In this document: positions 47,318-57,214 of the stretch, one piece after another
How the letters are laid out: each line of letters starts with the position of its first letter
Position numbering within the stretch: the first letter of the stretch is position 1
Source: a cyanobacterium PCC 7702
Lineage (GTDB): Bacteria > Cyanobacteriota > Cyanobacteriia > Cyanobacteriales > Nostocaceae
Length of the DNA: 64,000 nucleotides
Reading direction: 5' to 3'
Assembly: GCA_000332255.1 (NCBI GenBank)
Contig: KB235926.1
Coordinates: 2,594,333-2,658,332 of the forward strand
Notes under the pieces: generated by a model
The model's input: only the letters and a program-made list of their open reading frames with translations
Databases searched by the model: none
What the model was told of the DNA's origin: nothing
Translations under genes and position numbers: made by a program

Positions 47318-49470
47318 TTATCTTTTTTGTTCTTCCGACATCCCTAAAACTTCTAACTGACCATCCAGCTGCAGCAGTTGCCAGTGGGTTTGCTTCCCTT
47401 CTCGCCAAAAGCGCAATCTTACCTTCGTCCCTCCTACCGATAAATTGATTAATTCCAAATCGGGAAGCCACTCGGGAAGATCGGGCTGCAATTTTAACTG
47501 TCGCTGGGGCGCATTAGCTTCCAATCCCAAAATAGTGCGAATTAGTAAAAAAATCCCACCCGCTGCCCAGGCCTGGGGTATATTAGCATCTGGATAAGGT
47601 ACAGGAAAATTGTCCCGTTGGCGTTCTATCCCCGCAAACAATTCTGGCATTCGTCCAGCTTGAAAATAACTAGCAGCAGCAAAAATTCCCTCCGCAATGC
47701 GATTAGCTTCCTCGTGGTAGCCGTAGCGCTTCAACCCCATAGCAATAATAGAGTTATCGTGGGGCCAAACACTACCACATTGATAGCTAATCGGATTGTA
47801 AGCTGGGTTTTGGGATGAGAGAGTCCGCACTCCCCAACCACACCACATATCTTTTTGAAAAAGCCGCTCCACAACCTTTTTAGCCCTTTCTAGCGGTACG
47901 ATTCCCGTCCACAACAGTTGAACGCAATTAGAGGCAATCGATTGAATTTGCTGTTTGCGATTATCCAACCCCAGACAGTAAAAGCCTTCTTTTTCCATCC
48001 AAAAGCGATCGTTAAATCGCTGGTAAAGTTCCTCTGCTTTTTGACGTAACTTTTGAGCTGGTTGCGTCTCACCCAAGACTTCATAGATTTTAGCCGCCCG
48101 CAGCCAAGCAGCATAGACATAGCCCTGTACTTCACACAAAGCTATTGGCGGATCTACTAATTTGCCATCCGGGTAGACAATAGCATCGCCAGAATCCTTC
48201 CAGCCTTGATTGCGCAATCCTGCGGGAGAACGAGTTATATATTCAACAAAACCATCTCCGTCGAAATCCCCGTATTTATCTATCCATAACAACGCTTTTT
48301 CCAATGGCTTTCGAGCTTCAGCAAGCATGCTGGTATCAGCATTCCAATCATAAGTTTCAGCCAAAGTTACGATCCAAAGAATAGTCGTATCTACTGTTCC
48401 GTAGTAAGGCGAGTATGGTAATTTACCCAATTGAGTTATCTCGTCGCGCCGATATTCGTGCGGCATTTTACCCGGTTGAGCATCGCGCCAGTCATCTTCT
48501 TGTTCTGCTTGTAACTTGCGCAAGTTTGATCGGCCTTCCCCGGGCAAAGCCATGATAAACTGCCAGTGACTGCAAGCTAGCAACGATCGCATCCCGTCCA
48601 AAAACAGCCATAAACCAGGGAATACCAGCTGCAGGCATCCAAAATTGATTGCCTTTATGTTCCACATCTATGCGTAGCGCTGCCATATCCACAAGTGCCT
48701 GCCGGTAGAATTCCCTCACTTGCGCGTGGGAAGACTCCAAATTTGTCGCTTGTTGGAGAAAGTCATCTCTTTCTCTCACAGCTTCGGTATCGTAAGGCGT
48801 GCTGCAGGTGTGTAGAGGGACGAAAACGCGACCATCTGCCGAAACTGTAAAATTAACGCAAGTATGCCATGTTTCCCCGGGAGCGATCGCTACATCGAAC
48901 ATCAGACGACTATTGGCATAGCGTGCTGGCGAACTTGAATTTACCGGTTTAGTGGCGATCGCTCTGTAAAAAGAGCCGCTACGATACTCAGTAGTTAACA
49001 CACCTTGCTGCCAGGTTGTTTGCGTTGTTCCCAGCGTCAAGATGCGCTTGCTTTTGACGTCAAAAATATCTGCAAAGTTCTGCAAAGTCCGAACGGATAG
49101 ATAGCATTAATCTTAACGCTATGGTCTCCTTGTGATAATTAGTAATGTCAATATCTTCATGCATTCCCCCGACAAGGTTGCGCCTGATACTAACAAGCAA
49201 ACTACCAGAAGGTAAAGTTCCGCTGGGTATGGGAACTTGGGGGTTTGTAAAATGGTAAAGAGCACTGTGGTGGTCAATAATGCTAGAAGCCAGCAAATTC
49301 AGTCGGTAGCCATTTACATAAACCTCATAGTAAGAAATCAAGCGCGTATCGCAAACAAACAAACCCTGAGCTAAATTATCATCAATCGAACCATCACTAG
49401 CAGTTACTAGAAAAGAAGAACCATCTTTAATAACAATCAAACCGCAATTAACAGTAACATTTACAGGCAT
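47318..49470 (-). pseudogene. Amylo-alpha-1,6-glucosidase (glycogen debranching-type), frameshifted twice
   Basis: The full reading would be about 715 residues, but it is split over three frames. The N-terminal part (49470 to about 49089) is the glucan-binding domain (LAQGLFVCDTRLISYYEVYVNG). A 10-bp tandem duplication TCTGCAAAGT at 49069-49088 shifts the frame; the middle part resumes as FADIFDVKSKRIL. An extra base near 48515 shifts it again, and the catalytic domain follows (DDWRDAQPGKMPHEYRRDEI, YGTVDTTILW, YQCGSVWPHDNS). The catalytic core itself looks undamaged, so decay is probably recent. A sequencing error could explain the single base but hardly the 10-bp repeat. Confidence 0.88.
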
Positions 49471-49476
49471 GATGCA

Positions 49477-50294
<818 letters not shown>

Positions 50295-50470
50295 GCTCTG
50301 ATTCAGCTTTAAAAAAATAAATTTAGGAAGTATAAGAGTGGGGGAAACAAGAGCTACGTAAAGAGCTAGTTACCAGTCTTGCCAGTTTGCAGCCACTTGT
50401 GTTTTGCCTTTAGGCGCCTTGAGGTTTTGATAGCACCTTTAATTCCTCCCAGGTATAGTGTCTGGGTAAC

Positions 50471-50704
50471 TTAATTGGCTTGGTATTGGCGCCCAGCTAG
50501 CTGCAGCGTTGCTTGCACTTCATCGCTTGCTTGTGCGGCCAGTTCTGCCAAAGTGTGACCTGCAATTCCACTGGCGATCGCTCCTGCAACTCCCCCAACT
50601 GCAGCACCTAGTTGACCGCCAACTGCACGTCCCAATGCAGTTCCTGCTATAGTTCCTCCTGCTGCTCCAAGGAAAGTAGTGATGGTATGGATGGGAATTT
50701 TCAT
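50471..50704 (-). CDS. Small glycine-zipper membrane protein
   Basis: 77 residues with a good ribosome site (AAGGAGAA) before ATG. Residues about 8-55 are Gly/Ala-rich with GxxxG spacing (AAGGTIAGTALGRAVGGQLGAAVGG), a glycine-zipper pattern that inserts into or crosses membranes. The C-terminal third is polar and helical. Function unknown. It is the only intact gene inside the decayed segment, between the SDR and GMC pseudogenes. Confidence 0.7.
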   Translation of the reverse strand: MKIPIHTITTFLGAAGGTIAGTALGRAVGGQLGAAVGGVAGAIASGIAGHTLAELAAQASDEVQATLQLAGRQYQAN

Positions 50705-50738
50705 GGTGAATTTCTCCTTTTGAGAATTGAGTTCAGCT

Positions 50739-51950
50739 TTAGTTGATTCGTTCTGCCAGGCGATCGCCTACACGCAAGGCATAGCCATAATTGTCAGTGT
50801 GGGATTAACTCCAGAATTAGAAGGGAAAAAGCTGCCATCCACAACGTAGAGATTATCCACATCGTGGCTACGACAATCTAGATCGAGTACCGAAGTTTTC
50901 GGATCGCTGCCAAAACGGCAAGTACCGCATTGATGGGCTACAGCTTGCAACGGTATGGTGTTGCGGCAATAAAGACTAAATGGAATTACATGTTTGGCAG
51001 TGCCCTCGATGGATTTGAGTACTGAGGTCCAGCGATGCACCAAACGCTCGGCGGCTTCTGTGTTGTTGATGGTGTAATCTAGATGTATCTTGTCTCCAAC
51101 AACACGCACGCAATTGTTAGGATCGGGTAAGTCCTCCGTTTGCAACCACCACCCTACCGAGCCTTCGGCAATTAGGTGTAACTCTTGACCGGGAATTAAT
51201 TTGACCTACGGAGCCAACAATGGCGGCGCTTCCGCTGGAATCATATCTGCCAAAACATTGCCGGTGTTTTGCACCATTCCCATGGGGTAGGGAAAATCTG
51301 GTTCGCCCCAGTAAAAGTCATTCACGGCAATTGTTTTTTGAAAGTTTGCCGTGTTGGGTTCCATGTGGATGGACAATAGGGCGATCGCTTGATGTTTCAT
51401 AAAATTGCGTTCCACTAAATCGGAACTATTTGCCAGTCCCTTGGGGTGCTTGTTGTTAGCCGAGCGCAGCAATAAAGCTGCAGAATTAATAGCTCCACAG
51501 CTAACGACCACGATATCAGCACCAAAGTCATGTCTTTCGCCATTCACCTTTGTTTGAGCTGCAATCACTTCTCGTTCAGAGGCGCTGGTATGTAGCTTCA
51601 GAACTTGAGCATTGGTCAGCAACGTTACATTAGGGTATACTGCGCAAGTAGGCCGAATGGCGTTCACTTCCGCATCAGCTTTGCCATGAACAAGACAAGA
51701 ATAGCCGTCGAAAGTATCGCAGCGAATGCAGGGACTATTAGCGCGATCGCTCTCGTTTAATTTTATTCCCAAGGGCAGATGAAACGGATAGTAGCCTAGC
51801 TTGCTGATACCAGAGACAATAACTTCCATATCTGGCTCGTGGCTCACCGGCGGATGGGGGTACGGCTGGCTGCAAGGCGGTTCGATCGGGTCTGCACCTC
51901 GCTCTCCGTGCACCTCGTACAGTTTTTCTGCCTGGGTATAATAAGGAAAG
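50739..51950 (-). pseudogene. GMC oxidoreductase, N-terminally deleted, with nonsense and frameshift lesions
   Basis: What remains is about 400 of an expected 510 or so residues. The FAD-binding N-terminus (GxGxxG, GGN) is absent: homology begins at PYYTQAEKLYEVHGERGAD next to the deletion junction near 51948. An in-frame TAG at 51206-51208 interrupts the reading after MIPAEAPPLLAP. Beyond it [17 protein letters not shown] continues in the same frame to the catalytic region [26 protein letters not shown] missing base near 50782 then shifts the last residues ([12 protein letters not shown]). It cannot bind FAD, so it is dead. Confidence 0.88.
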
Positions 51951-52488
51951 CGTCTCAACAGTCCAAATGACTTGGTAGTCAAAAATGATGGTACTATCTG
52001 GTTTACCGATCCACCTTATGGTCTAACTCAACCAAATCAAGGATACGGCGGACAACAAGAACAACCCGGTTGTTTTGTGTATCGTTTTGATCCCGCAACT
52101 GACGAAATTGACGTCGCGATCGCAGATATGATGCGCCCCAACGGACTTGCCTTTAGCCCGGACGAACGTCTGTTGTACGTATCGGACACCGCTGCTTTCG
52201 ATATTCCTGGAGGACCCCACCACATCTATCTGCGTCTGCGAAATCGCAAATGGTCGTTACGCACGCAACAAAAGAGTATTTGCAGTCATTGACCCAGGAC
52301 AACCAGACCGACTGCGCACAGATGGCGTGCTGGTATACGCTCCTGACGGTACCCGCTTGGGAAAAATTCTCATTCCAGAAGCATGCTCGAATCTTACCTT
52401 CGGTGGACCGAAACGCGATCGCCTTTGGATAACAGCAGGTCACTCTTTATACGCTATCAACCTCAACACCTGTGGTACGCAGCAATGA
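51951..52488 (+). pseudogene. Gluconolactonase / SMP-30 family gene, 5'-truncated and frameshifted
   Basis: Homology begins abruptly at KRLNSPNDLVVKNDGTIWFTDPPYGL, right after the junction with the GMC remnant; about 120 N-terminal residues are missing and an in-frame TAA lies just upstream. A 4-bp tandem duplication (ATCT twice, 52224-52231) shifts the frame after DIPGGPHH. The rest continues as RVFAVIDPGQPD and ends in FGGPKRDRLWITAGHSLYAINL. A short in-frame loss between PDRLR and VYAPDGT is also likely. The enzyme family hydrolyses sugar lactones. Confidence 0.85.
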
Positions 52489-52738
52489 TTTATAAATTTT
52501 TGCTTGGTATTGCCATCGCCTTTTTATTAGCTTCTTTTTATTTCCCCAAAATAGATCCAAGCTTATTGAGCTGCGTGAGTACCGTTTTTCCTGATGGCAT
52601 CCAAGGCTGGGTACTTTTATTGCTTACAACCAGTGCAGGAGTATTATTTGTCCTCCACGGCTATCCCAAGATCACCCAGACGCGACGGTGGGCTGGATCT
52701 TTAAAGATGCCCGTGTTTCTATGCTTTCTGAGTTCAGC
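52485..52738 (+). pseudogene. DoxX family membrane protein, 3'-truncated
   Basis: An ATG at 52485 overlapping the gluconolactonase stop opens about 85 residues with two hydrophobic stretches and FVLHGYPKITQTRRWAGSLKMPVFLCFLSSA, as in DoxX proteins. The homology stops at about 52735, where a histidine kinase sequence in another frame takes over. About half of the usual 150 or more residues are missing. Confidence 0.78.
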
Positions 52739-53086
52739 TTTGGAAATGAACAACAACTTTATCGCTTAATTTCCAACTTGATAGTAAATGCTATTCAAGC
52801 TACTCCCCTCCAAGGGAAAGTCTCGGTTTCCCTCGAAATAAGCGATCGCCGCTACGTCCTCATTCACGTACAAGACACAGGCGTTGGTATTGCCAAACAA
52901 CATCAAAATCGTATCTTTGACCGCTTCTATAGAGTCAGTGAAGATCGTTCTCGTACCTCTGGAGGTTCAGGATTGGGATTGGCAATTGCACAGGCGATCG
53001 CTAACGCCTATAAAGGTAGCATTCAGCTGCAAAGCCAACCAGGTTGCGGCAGTGTATTTACTGTGCGGTTACCTTTGCAACGTTGA
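52739..53086 (+). pseudogene. Sensor histidine kinase remnant (HATPase domain only)
   Basis: About 115 residues, the C-terminal HATPase_c domain only: FGNEQQLYRLISNLIVNAIQATP (N box), DTGVGIAKQHQNRIFDRFYRV (G1/F) and GGSGLGLAIAQAIANAYKG (G2). No sensor, HAMP or HisKA part is present, because the DoxX remnant is fused directly in front. It resembles kinases of the NrsS/RppB type. Reading from a TTG at 52688 is possible but would not give a kinase. Confidence 0.85.
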
Positions 53087-53674
53087 ACACAATTTTTCAT
53101 CTAGCCTGAAAGCAGTTTTTTAACAACTTTATTTATTTCTACCAAGCTTCTCCCTTGTGAGAATAAAGGACATATGTAGATTTTTAGTCAAGCTCGACAT
53201 ATTTTCTTCATAATAATTACAAATACATTTGATAAGATTCCATCGGATAATTACAATCCATTCAATCTTGACGATACCAATCAACACTATTACCCAATAT
53301 CAGGCGTTTTTTCGTAAAATTGACTGACATTTTTTTTGGTGAATTAAAAATAATAGCTTTTCACAATAACTTGGCCAAAATCTAGCACTTTATTAAGATG
53401 ATTTCTATTAAACACTCATCATTTTATCCAGTAGTGCAATTATCAATGCCATACCTAAAATTACTCAATCTTCAGCTATCAATGCAAAATTATTAATTGA
53501 GCAAAATCCTCGAGAAAAAAATATAATCTAATTAAAATTATTATGCATTAGACACTAAATTACTATTAGTTAATTCCTGATTAATTACTAGTTAATCTCC
53601 GATTAAATTATTGACAAATGCAAGTATAAAGCTTGAGAATTAAATAACTGAAAACTAGTATAAAAATCAAAAAT
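53087..53674. other. AT-rich intergenic region right of the pseudogene block
   Basis: About 590 bp, very AT-rich, without a coding frame of quality. It separates the decayed segment from the TauE operon and must hold the tauE-like promoter. Confidence 0.5.
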
Positions 53675-54511
53675 GTGACGATTTTAGAATTTTCCTTATT
53701 AGTTTGGCTCGGCTCCTTACTCGCAGGTTTTCTGGGTTCTCTAACGGGACTAGGGGGCGGAGTGGTGATTGTACCTTTATTAACTTTGATCTTCAAAGTA
53801 GATATCCGTTACGCCATAGGCGCTTCATTAGTATCTGTAATAGCTACATCTAGCGGTGCAGCATCTGCTTACGTCAAAGAAGGCTATACTAATTTGCGCT
53901 TGGGGATGTTTTTAGAGGTAGCAACAACCTTTGGTGCTATAGTGGGGGCTATTGTAGCAGGAATAGTTTCCCCCAGAGCGATCGCTATAGTCTTCGGTTT
54001 AGTTTTACTTTACAGCGCCTACCTATCGCGTCAATCTCATGTAGAACAGCTTGAAAGCCAGCCAGCAGATCCTTTAGCAACTTTTCTCAAACTCAATAGC
54101 AGTTACCCTACACCAGATGGACAAAAATTTTACAATGTCCGCGCCGTACCGATAGGATTTGGATTGATGTTTGTCGCTGGGGTACTTTCAGGGTTGCTGG
54201 GTATTGGTTCAGGAGCAGTGAAAGTTCTGGCAATGGATCGAGCTATGCAGATTCCATTCAAAGTTTCTACTACCACTAGCAATTTTATGATTGGCGTGAC
54301 AGCAGCAGCATCTGCTGGAGTCTACCTTCGACGGGGTTATATCGATCCGGGGTTAGCAATGCCAGTAATGTTAGGGGTACTGCTCGGTGCTTTTTTAGGG
54401 GCAAAAGTCTTGGTAAGAGCCAAAGTAGGACTGTTGCGCAATATTTTCAGTCTGGTGATTTTAGGACTTGCTGTAGAAATGATCTACAAAGGTTTAACCG
54501 GAGGGATTTAA
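53675..54511 (+). CDS. Sulfite exporter TauE/SafE family membrane protein
   Basis: 278 residues, GTG start. Eight or so hydrophobic helices and two inverted family repeats, LAGFLGSLTGLGGGVVIVPLL and LSGLLGIGSGAVKVLAM, identify TauE/SafE. The family exports sulfite, sulfoacetate or related organic anions; substrate here is unknown. First gene of a group with a DUF1634 protein, a cupin-like protein and a LysR regulator, which suggests a regulated export unit. Confidence 0.88.
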   Translation: MTILEFSLLVWLGSLLAGFLGSLTGLGGGVVIVPLLTLIFKVDIRYAIGASLVSVIATSSGAASAYVKEGYTNLRLGMFLEVATTFGAIVGAIVAGIVSPRAIAIVFGLVLLYSAYLSRQSHVEQLESQPADPLATFLKLNSSYPTPDGQKFYNVRAVPIGFGLMFVAGVLSGLLGIGSGAVKVLAMDRAMQIPFKVSTTTSNFMIGVTAAASAGVYLRRGYIDPGLAMPVMLGVLLGAFLGAKVLVRAKVGLLRNIFSLVILGLAVEMIYKGLTGGI

Positions 54512-54584
54512 AATGTCTTAACCTCACCGGGGATGGAGCGAGCATCAAGTTGAGCAGTTCGTTGGCAACCTTCTTAGATACGGA

Positions 54585-54902
54585 GTGATAATTGCTACAA
54601 GTGTTGTTTTCGTCGGGGGAATTTTATATTTAATTCGATATGGAAACAACCCTGCTAATTACGAATTTTTTCGGGGAGAACCTGCAGATTTTAGCTCTTT
54701 AGAAGGAGTAGGCACAGCAGTTTTATCAGGTCGGCGTCGTGGTATCATTCAATTTGGATTGCTGTTATTAATTGCCACACCGATCGCGCGAGTGGTGTTT
54801 TCTCTATTTGCCTTTGTACGGCAAAGAGATTGGACTTACATAATTATAACTTTGATTGTACTTATAAGCTTAATTTACAGCCTGGTTGGAGAAAATTCCT
54901 AG
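54585..54902 (+). CDS. DUF1634 membrane protein, start uncertain
   Basis: At least 105 residues with three membrane helices and VFVGGILYLIRYG, the DUF1634 pattern; DUF1634 proteins often accompany TauE/SafE transporters. The first in-frame start is GTG 54585, but the reading frame before it (WSEHQVEQFVGNLLRYG from about 54534) looks like conserved N-terminal sequence. An ATG at 54513 in the same frame is followed at codon 3 by TAA (54519-54521). So either a nonsense mutation truncates the start or translation begins at an unusual codon. Confidence 0.75.
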   Translation: MIIATSVVFVGGILYLIRYGNNPANYEFFRGEPADFSSLEGVGTAVLSGRRRGIIQFGLLLLIATPIARVVFSLFAFVRQRDWTYIIITLIVLISLIYSLVGENS

Positions 54903-54987
54903 AAAGTCTCACAGTATCCCAAAAGCGATCGCCGATCAATACATTTTCAAAGGAAATTTCTAGAATAATTGCAAAAAGCTATATTTT

Positions 54988-55446
54988 ATGTCAAATAACT
55001 CTTCTTCCAAACCAACTATTAGCTACTGGCATGTTTGGACTGACCATAATGGTGTCAGTCACCAGTCCCGTTGTCAAATAGAGGACTTTATCCAAAAAGG
55101 TATAGCTCCAGATACCTCGCCTCAGTGGCTTTCGCGACTAAAGCAGTCTGGTGCCACAATTACCTTTACTGCACTACCGGTGGAATGGGTTGGAAACTGC
55201 TATGAAAATCCGAGACCGCAATGGATCGTTAGCTTGTCGGGATGTTGGTTCGTAAAGACCATGGACGGTCACCAAGTGGAGATGGGAGCGGGCGAAATTT
55301 CCTTTGGAGAAGACCAAGGTACCAAAGCTGACGTACAAGGTCGCAAAGGGCACCTGTCTGGGACAGTAGGAGATGTACCGGCTGTTTTAATTTTAGTGCA
55401 GCTCGAACAAACTCCGAGTGTAGGGCAAGCTTGTCAATTTAAATAA
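54988..55446 (+). CDS. Cupin-like protein
   Basis: 152 residues. The pattern of short beta strands with glycine turns (VSLSGCWFVKTMDGHQVEMGAGEISFGEDQGTKADVQGRKGHLSG) is that of a cupin barrel, though the metal-binding histidines are only partly recognisable. Soluble, no signal peptide. It is co-directional with the TauE and DUF1634 genes. Role unknown; a small-molecule or anion sensor or enzyme is possible. Confidence 0.65.
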   Translation: MSNNSSSKPTISYWHVWTDHNGVSHQSRCQIEDFIQKGIAPDTSPQWLSRLKQSGATITFTALPVEWVGNCYENPRPQWIVSLSGCWFVKTMDGHQVEMGAGEISFGEDQGTKADVQGRKGHLSGTVGDVPAVLILVQLEQTPSVGQACQFK

Positions 55447-55521
55447 GCTTTTTTACTTTGCGATCGCAACTTCCTAAATCTAAATCTTATAAGACATGAT
55501 AAAACTCGAATAAATCAAAAC

Positions 55522-56463
55522 ATGCCTAGGATGACCATTGACCAGTTACAGATTTTCTTGGCGGTAGCGCAGCACATGCATTTTACTCGCGCTGCTGAGG
55601 CGCTGTACATCACCCAACCTTCCGTCAGTGCAGCCATCCAAAGCCTTGAAGAACAGTATGGAGTCAAACTGTTCAATCGAGTTGGTCGTCGCATCGAGCT
55701 AACGCTTGCTGGCAAAATACTACAAGTGGAAGCGCAAAAAATTTTGACTCAAGTTGAGTTAACAGAGCGAGGACTGCAAGAACTAAACGACCTAAAGCGA
55801 GGTGAGCTGAAGTTAGGCGCAAGTCAAACCGTAGGTAACTACTGGCTTCCTCAATTTATTAGCACTTTTAAACAAAAGTATCCTAATATCCACATAGATT
55901 GTACATTAGGTAACACCGCAGAAATTAGCGAAGGAACCGTTGCGGGATTATTTGACCTCGGTTTAGTAGAAGGAGAAGTTGAACAATCTATTTTAGCTAC
56001 CTTAGAAAAAAAAATTGTAGGTGGAGACTGTCTGCAAATCGTTGTTGGTCAATCTCATCCCTGGTTTGAGAAAATGACAGTTGAAGTTAGGCAGTTAACA
56101 ACTACTCCTTGGATAATGCGCGAAAAAGGTTCAGGAACTCGTCAGCAGTTTGAACAGGTACTAAGACAATGGGGTATTGAACCAACGCAGTTAAAAGTGA
56201 TCTTGGAAATGAAAAGCGGTGAGATGGTAAAAGCTGCGGTTGAAAGTGGGGTAGCAGCTGCAGCAATTTCTAACCTGATCGTTACAAAAGAACTACGCCT
56301 GGATTTACTTCGTTGCGTTCAAGTTACGAATACCGCTAGCAACACCAATGGTACCGATCCACTCTCGCGACCCTTCTTTTTATTGAAACATCGCGATCGC
56401 TTTCAAACCCGCATCTGCCAAGTGTTTGAGCAATTACTAGTATCGGCTGGTTCTGAGCAATAA
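55522..56463 (+). CDS. LysR-type transcriptional regulator
   Basis: 313 residues: an N-terminal winged helix (MTIDQLQIFLAVAQHMHFTRAAEALYITQPSVSAAIQSLEE) and a C-terminal periplasmic-binding-like effector domain (GELKLGASQTVGNYWLPQFI, TLGNTAEI). It resembles CysL/YtlI-type regulators. It lies in the same direction behind the TauE group and probably regulates it; a LysR gene is usually divergent from its target, so this is inference. Confidence 0.85.
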   Translation: MPRMTIDQLQIFLAVAQHMHFTRAAEALYITQPSVSAAIQSLEEQYGVKLFNRVGRRIELTLAGKILQVEAQKILTQVELTERGLQELNDLKRGELKLGASQTVGNYWLPQFISTFKQKYPNIHIDCTLGNTAEISEGTVAGLFDLGLVEGEVEQSILATLEKKIVGGDCLQIVVGQSHPWFEKMTVEVRQLTTTPWIMREKGSGTRQQFEQVLRQWGIEPTQLKVILEMKSGEMVKAAVESGVAAAAISNLIVTKELRLDLLRCVQVTNTASNTNGTDPLSRPFFLLKHRDRFQTRICQVFEQLLVSAGSEQ

Positions 56464-56573
56464 TTAATTGCCATACTTGAGCAAGACGCACACAAATAAC
56501 TGATTAGTAGTAAGCACAAAGCGTGCTTGCTGATGCAGGTACTAAAGTCCTCACTACTAACCGAATTAAAATG

Positions 56574-57002
56574 CTAACCTTCAGAGGTATTTTTGGTTTT
56601 ATGTAGAGTTTCGCCAAATACAATGCATGGGGTTGTTAAACCATAGTGGTGGAGATTCTCTTCGCAACAATGCAATAGCTGGACTAGTTTTACTTTCAAG
56701 GCTTGCAATTGAGAGATTTGTTGTTGAATTTGATCAACTTTCACAGCTAATCGTCGATAAACTTCTCTACAGCCAAGGGTTTGACTTTCTTGAAGCGACA
56801 AAATCTCCTTAATTTCATCTAGGTTCAACCCTAAAGTCTTGGCTTGATGAATAAAAAACAGCCGTTCTATATCCTGTTCATCAAATAGACGATATCCTGA
56901 CCGGGTACGTTTTGGCTTGGGAATTAAACCAATACGTTCATAGAAATAAATGGTTTGGGGATTAACACCAAGCTTTCGAGATAACTCGCCAATTCGTAGC
57001 AT
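56574..57002 (-). CDS. MerR family metal-responsive regulator
   Basis: 142 residues from ATG 57002 (MLRIGELSRKLGVNPQTIYFYERIGLIPKPKR); upstream in-frame starts add a hydrophobic, unrelated stretch. The MerR helix-turn-helix with its winged region is followed by the long dimerisation helix (about 75-115) and a C-terminal part with cysteines at the start of that helix (LGCREV) and after it (LLHCCEEN, TPCIVF). Cysteine placement suggests metal sensing (ZntR-like). No metal transporter is adjacent. A palindrome suited to MerR binding lies 47 bp upstream. Confidence 0.82.
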   Translation of the reverse strand: MLRIGELSRKLGVNPQTIYFYERIGLIPKPKRTRSGYRLFDEQDIERLFFIHQAKTLGLNLDEIKEILSLQESQTLGCREVYRRLAVKVDQIQQQISQLQALKVKLVQLLHCCEENLHHYGLTTPCIVFGETLHKTKNTSEG

Positions 57003-57048
57003 CATCAACTTAAGGAACTTTATCACTCTGCCAATACCCACGATAAAG

Positions 57049-57066
57049 CTTATACCTATGTATAAG
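57049..57066. promoter_or_regulatory. Palindromic operator candidate upstream of the MerR gene
   Basis: CTTATAC-CTAT-GTATAAG is a perfect 7-bp inverted repeat with a 4-base centre, placed between the divergent merR-like and hpnH genes. MerR-type regulators bind such dyads within a stretched promoter. Which gene it controls is open. Confidence 0.6.
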
Positions 57067-57214
57067 ATCAAGGGTTTCTAGCGAAATTTTAAATTTCTCT
57101 AATTTGCAATTAGCGATTATTGGTTTATATCGTTAAATTTCTCACTATTTCTTGTAAAAATGAGATACATTCAATTCTATTTTCCCTTTGCCATACCAGG
57201 AGTGATTATCAAAA

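Noticed and set aside
52688-53086. Reading the kinase remnant as a complete small kinase gene.
   Set aside because: It lacks HisKA and any sensor part, starts at a TTG inside the DoxX remnant, and sits at a deletion junction.
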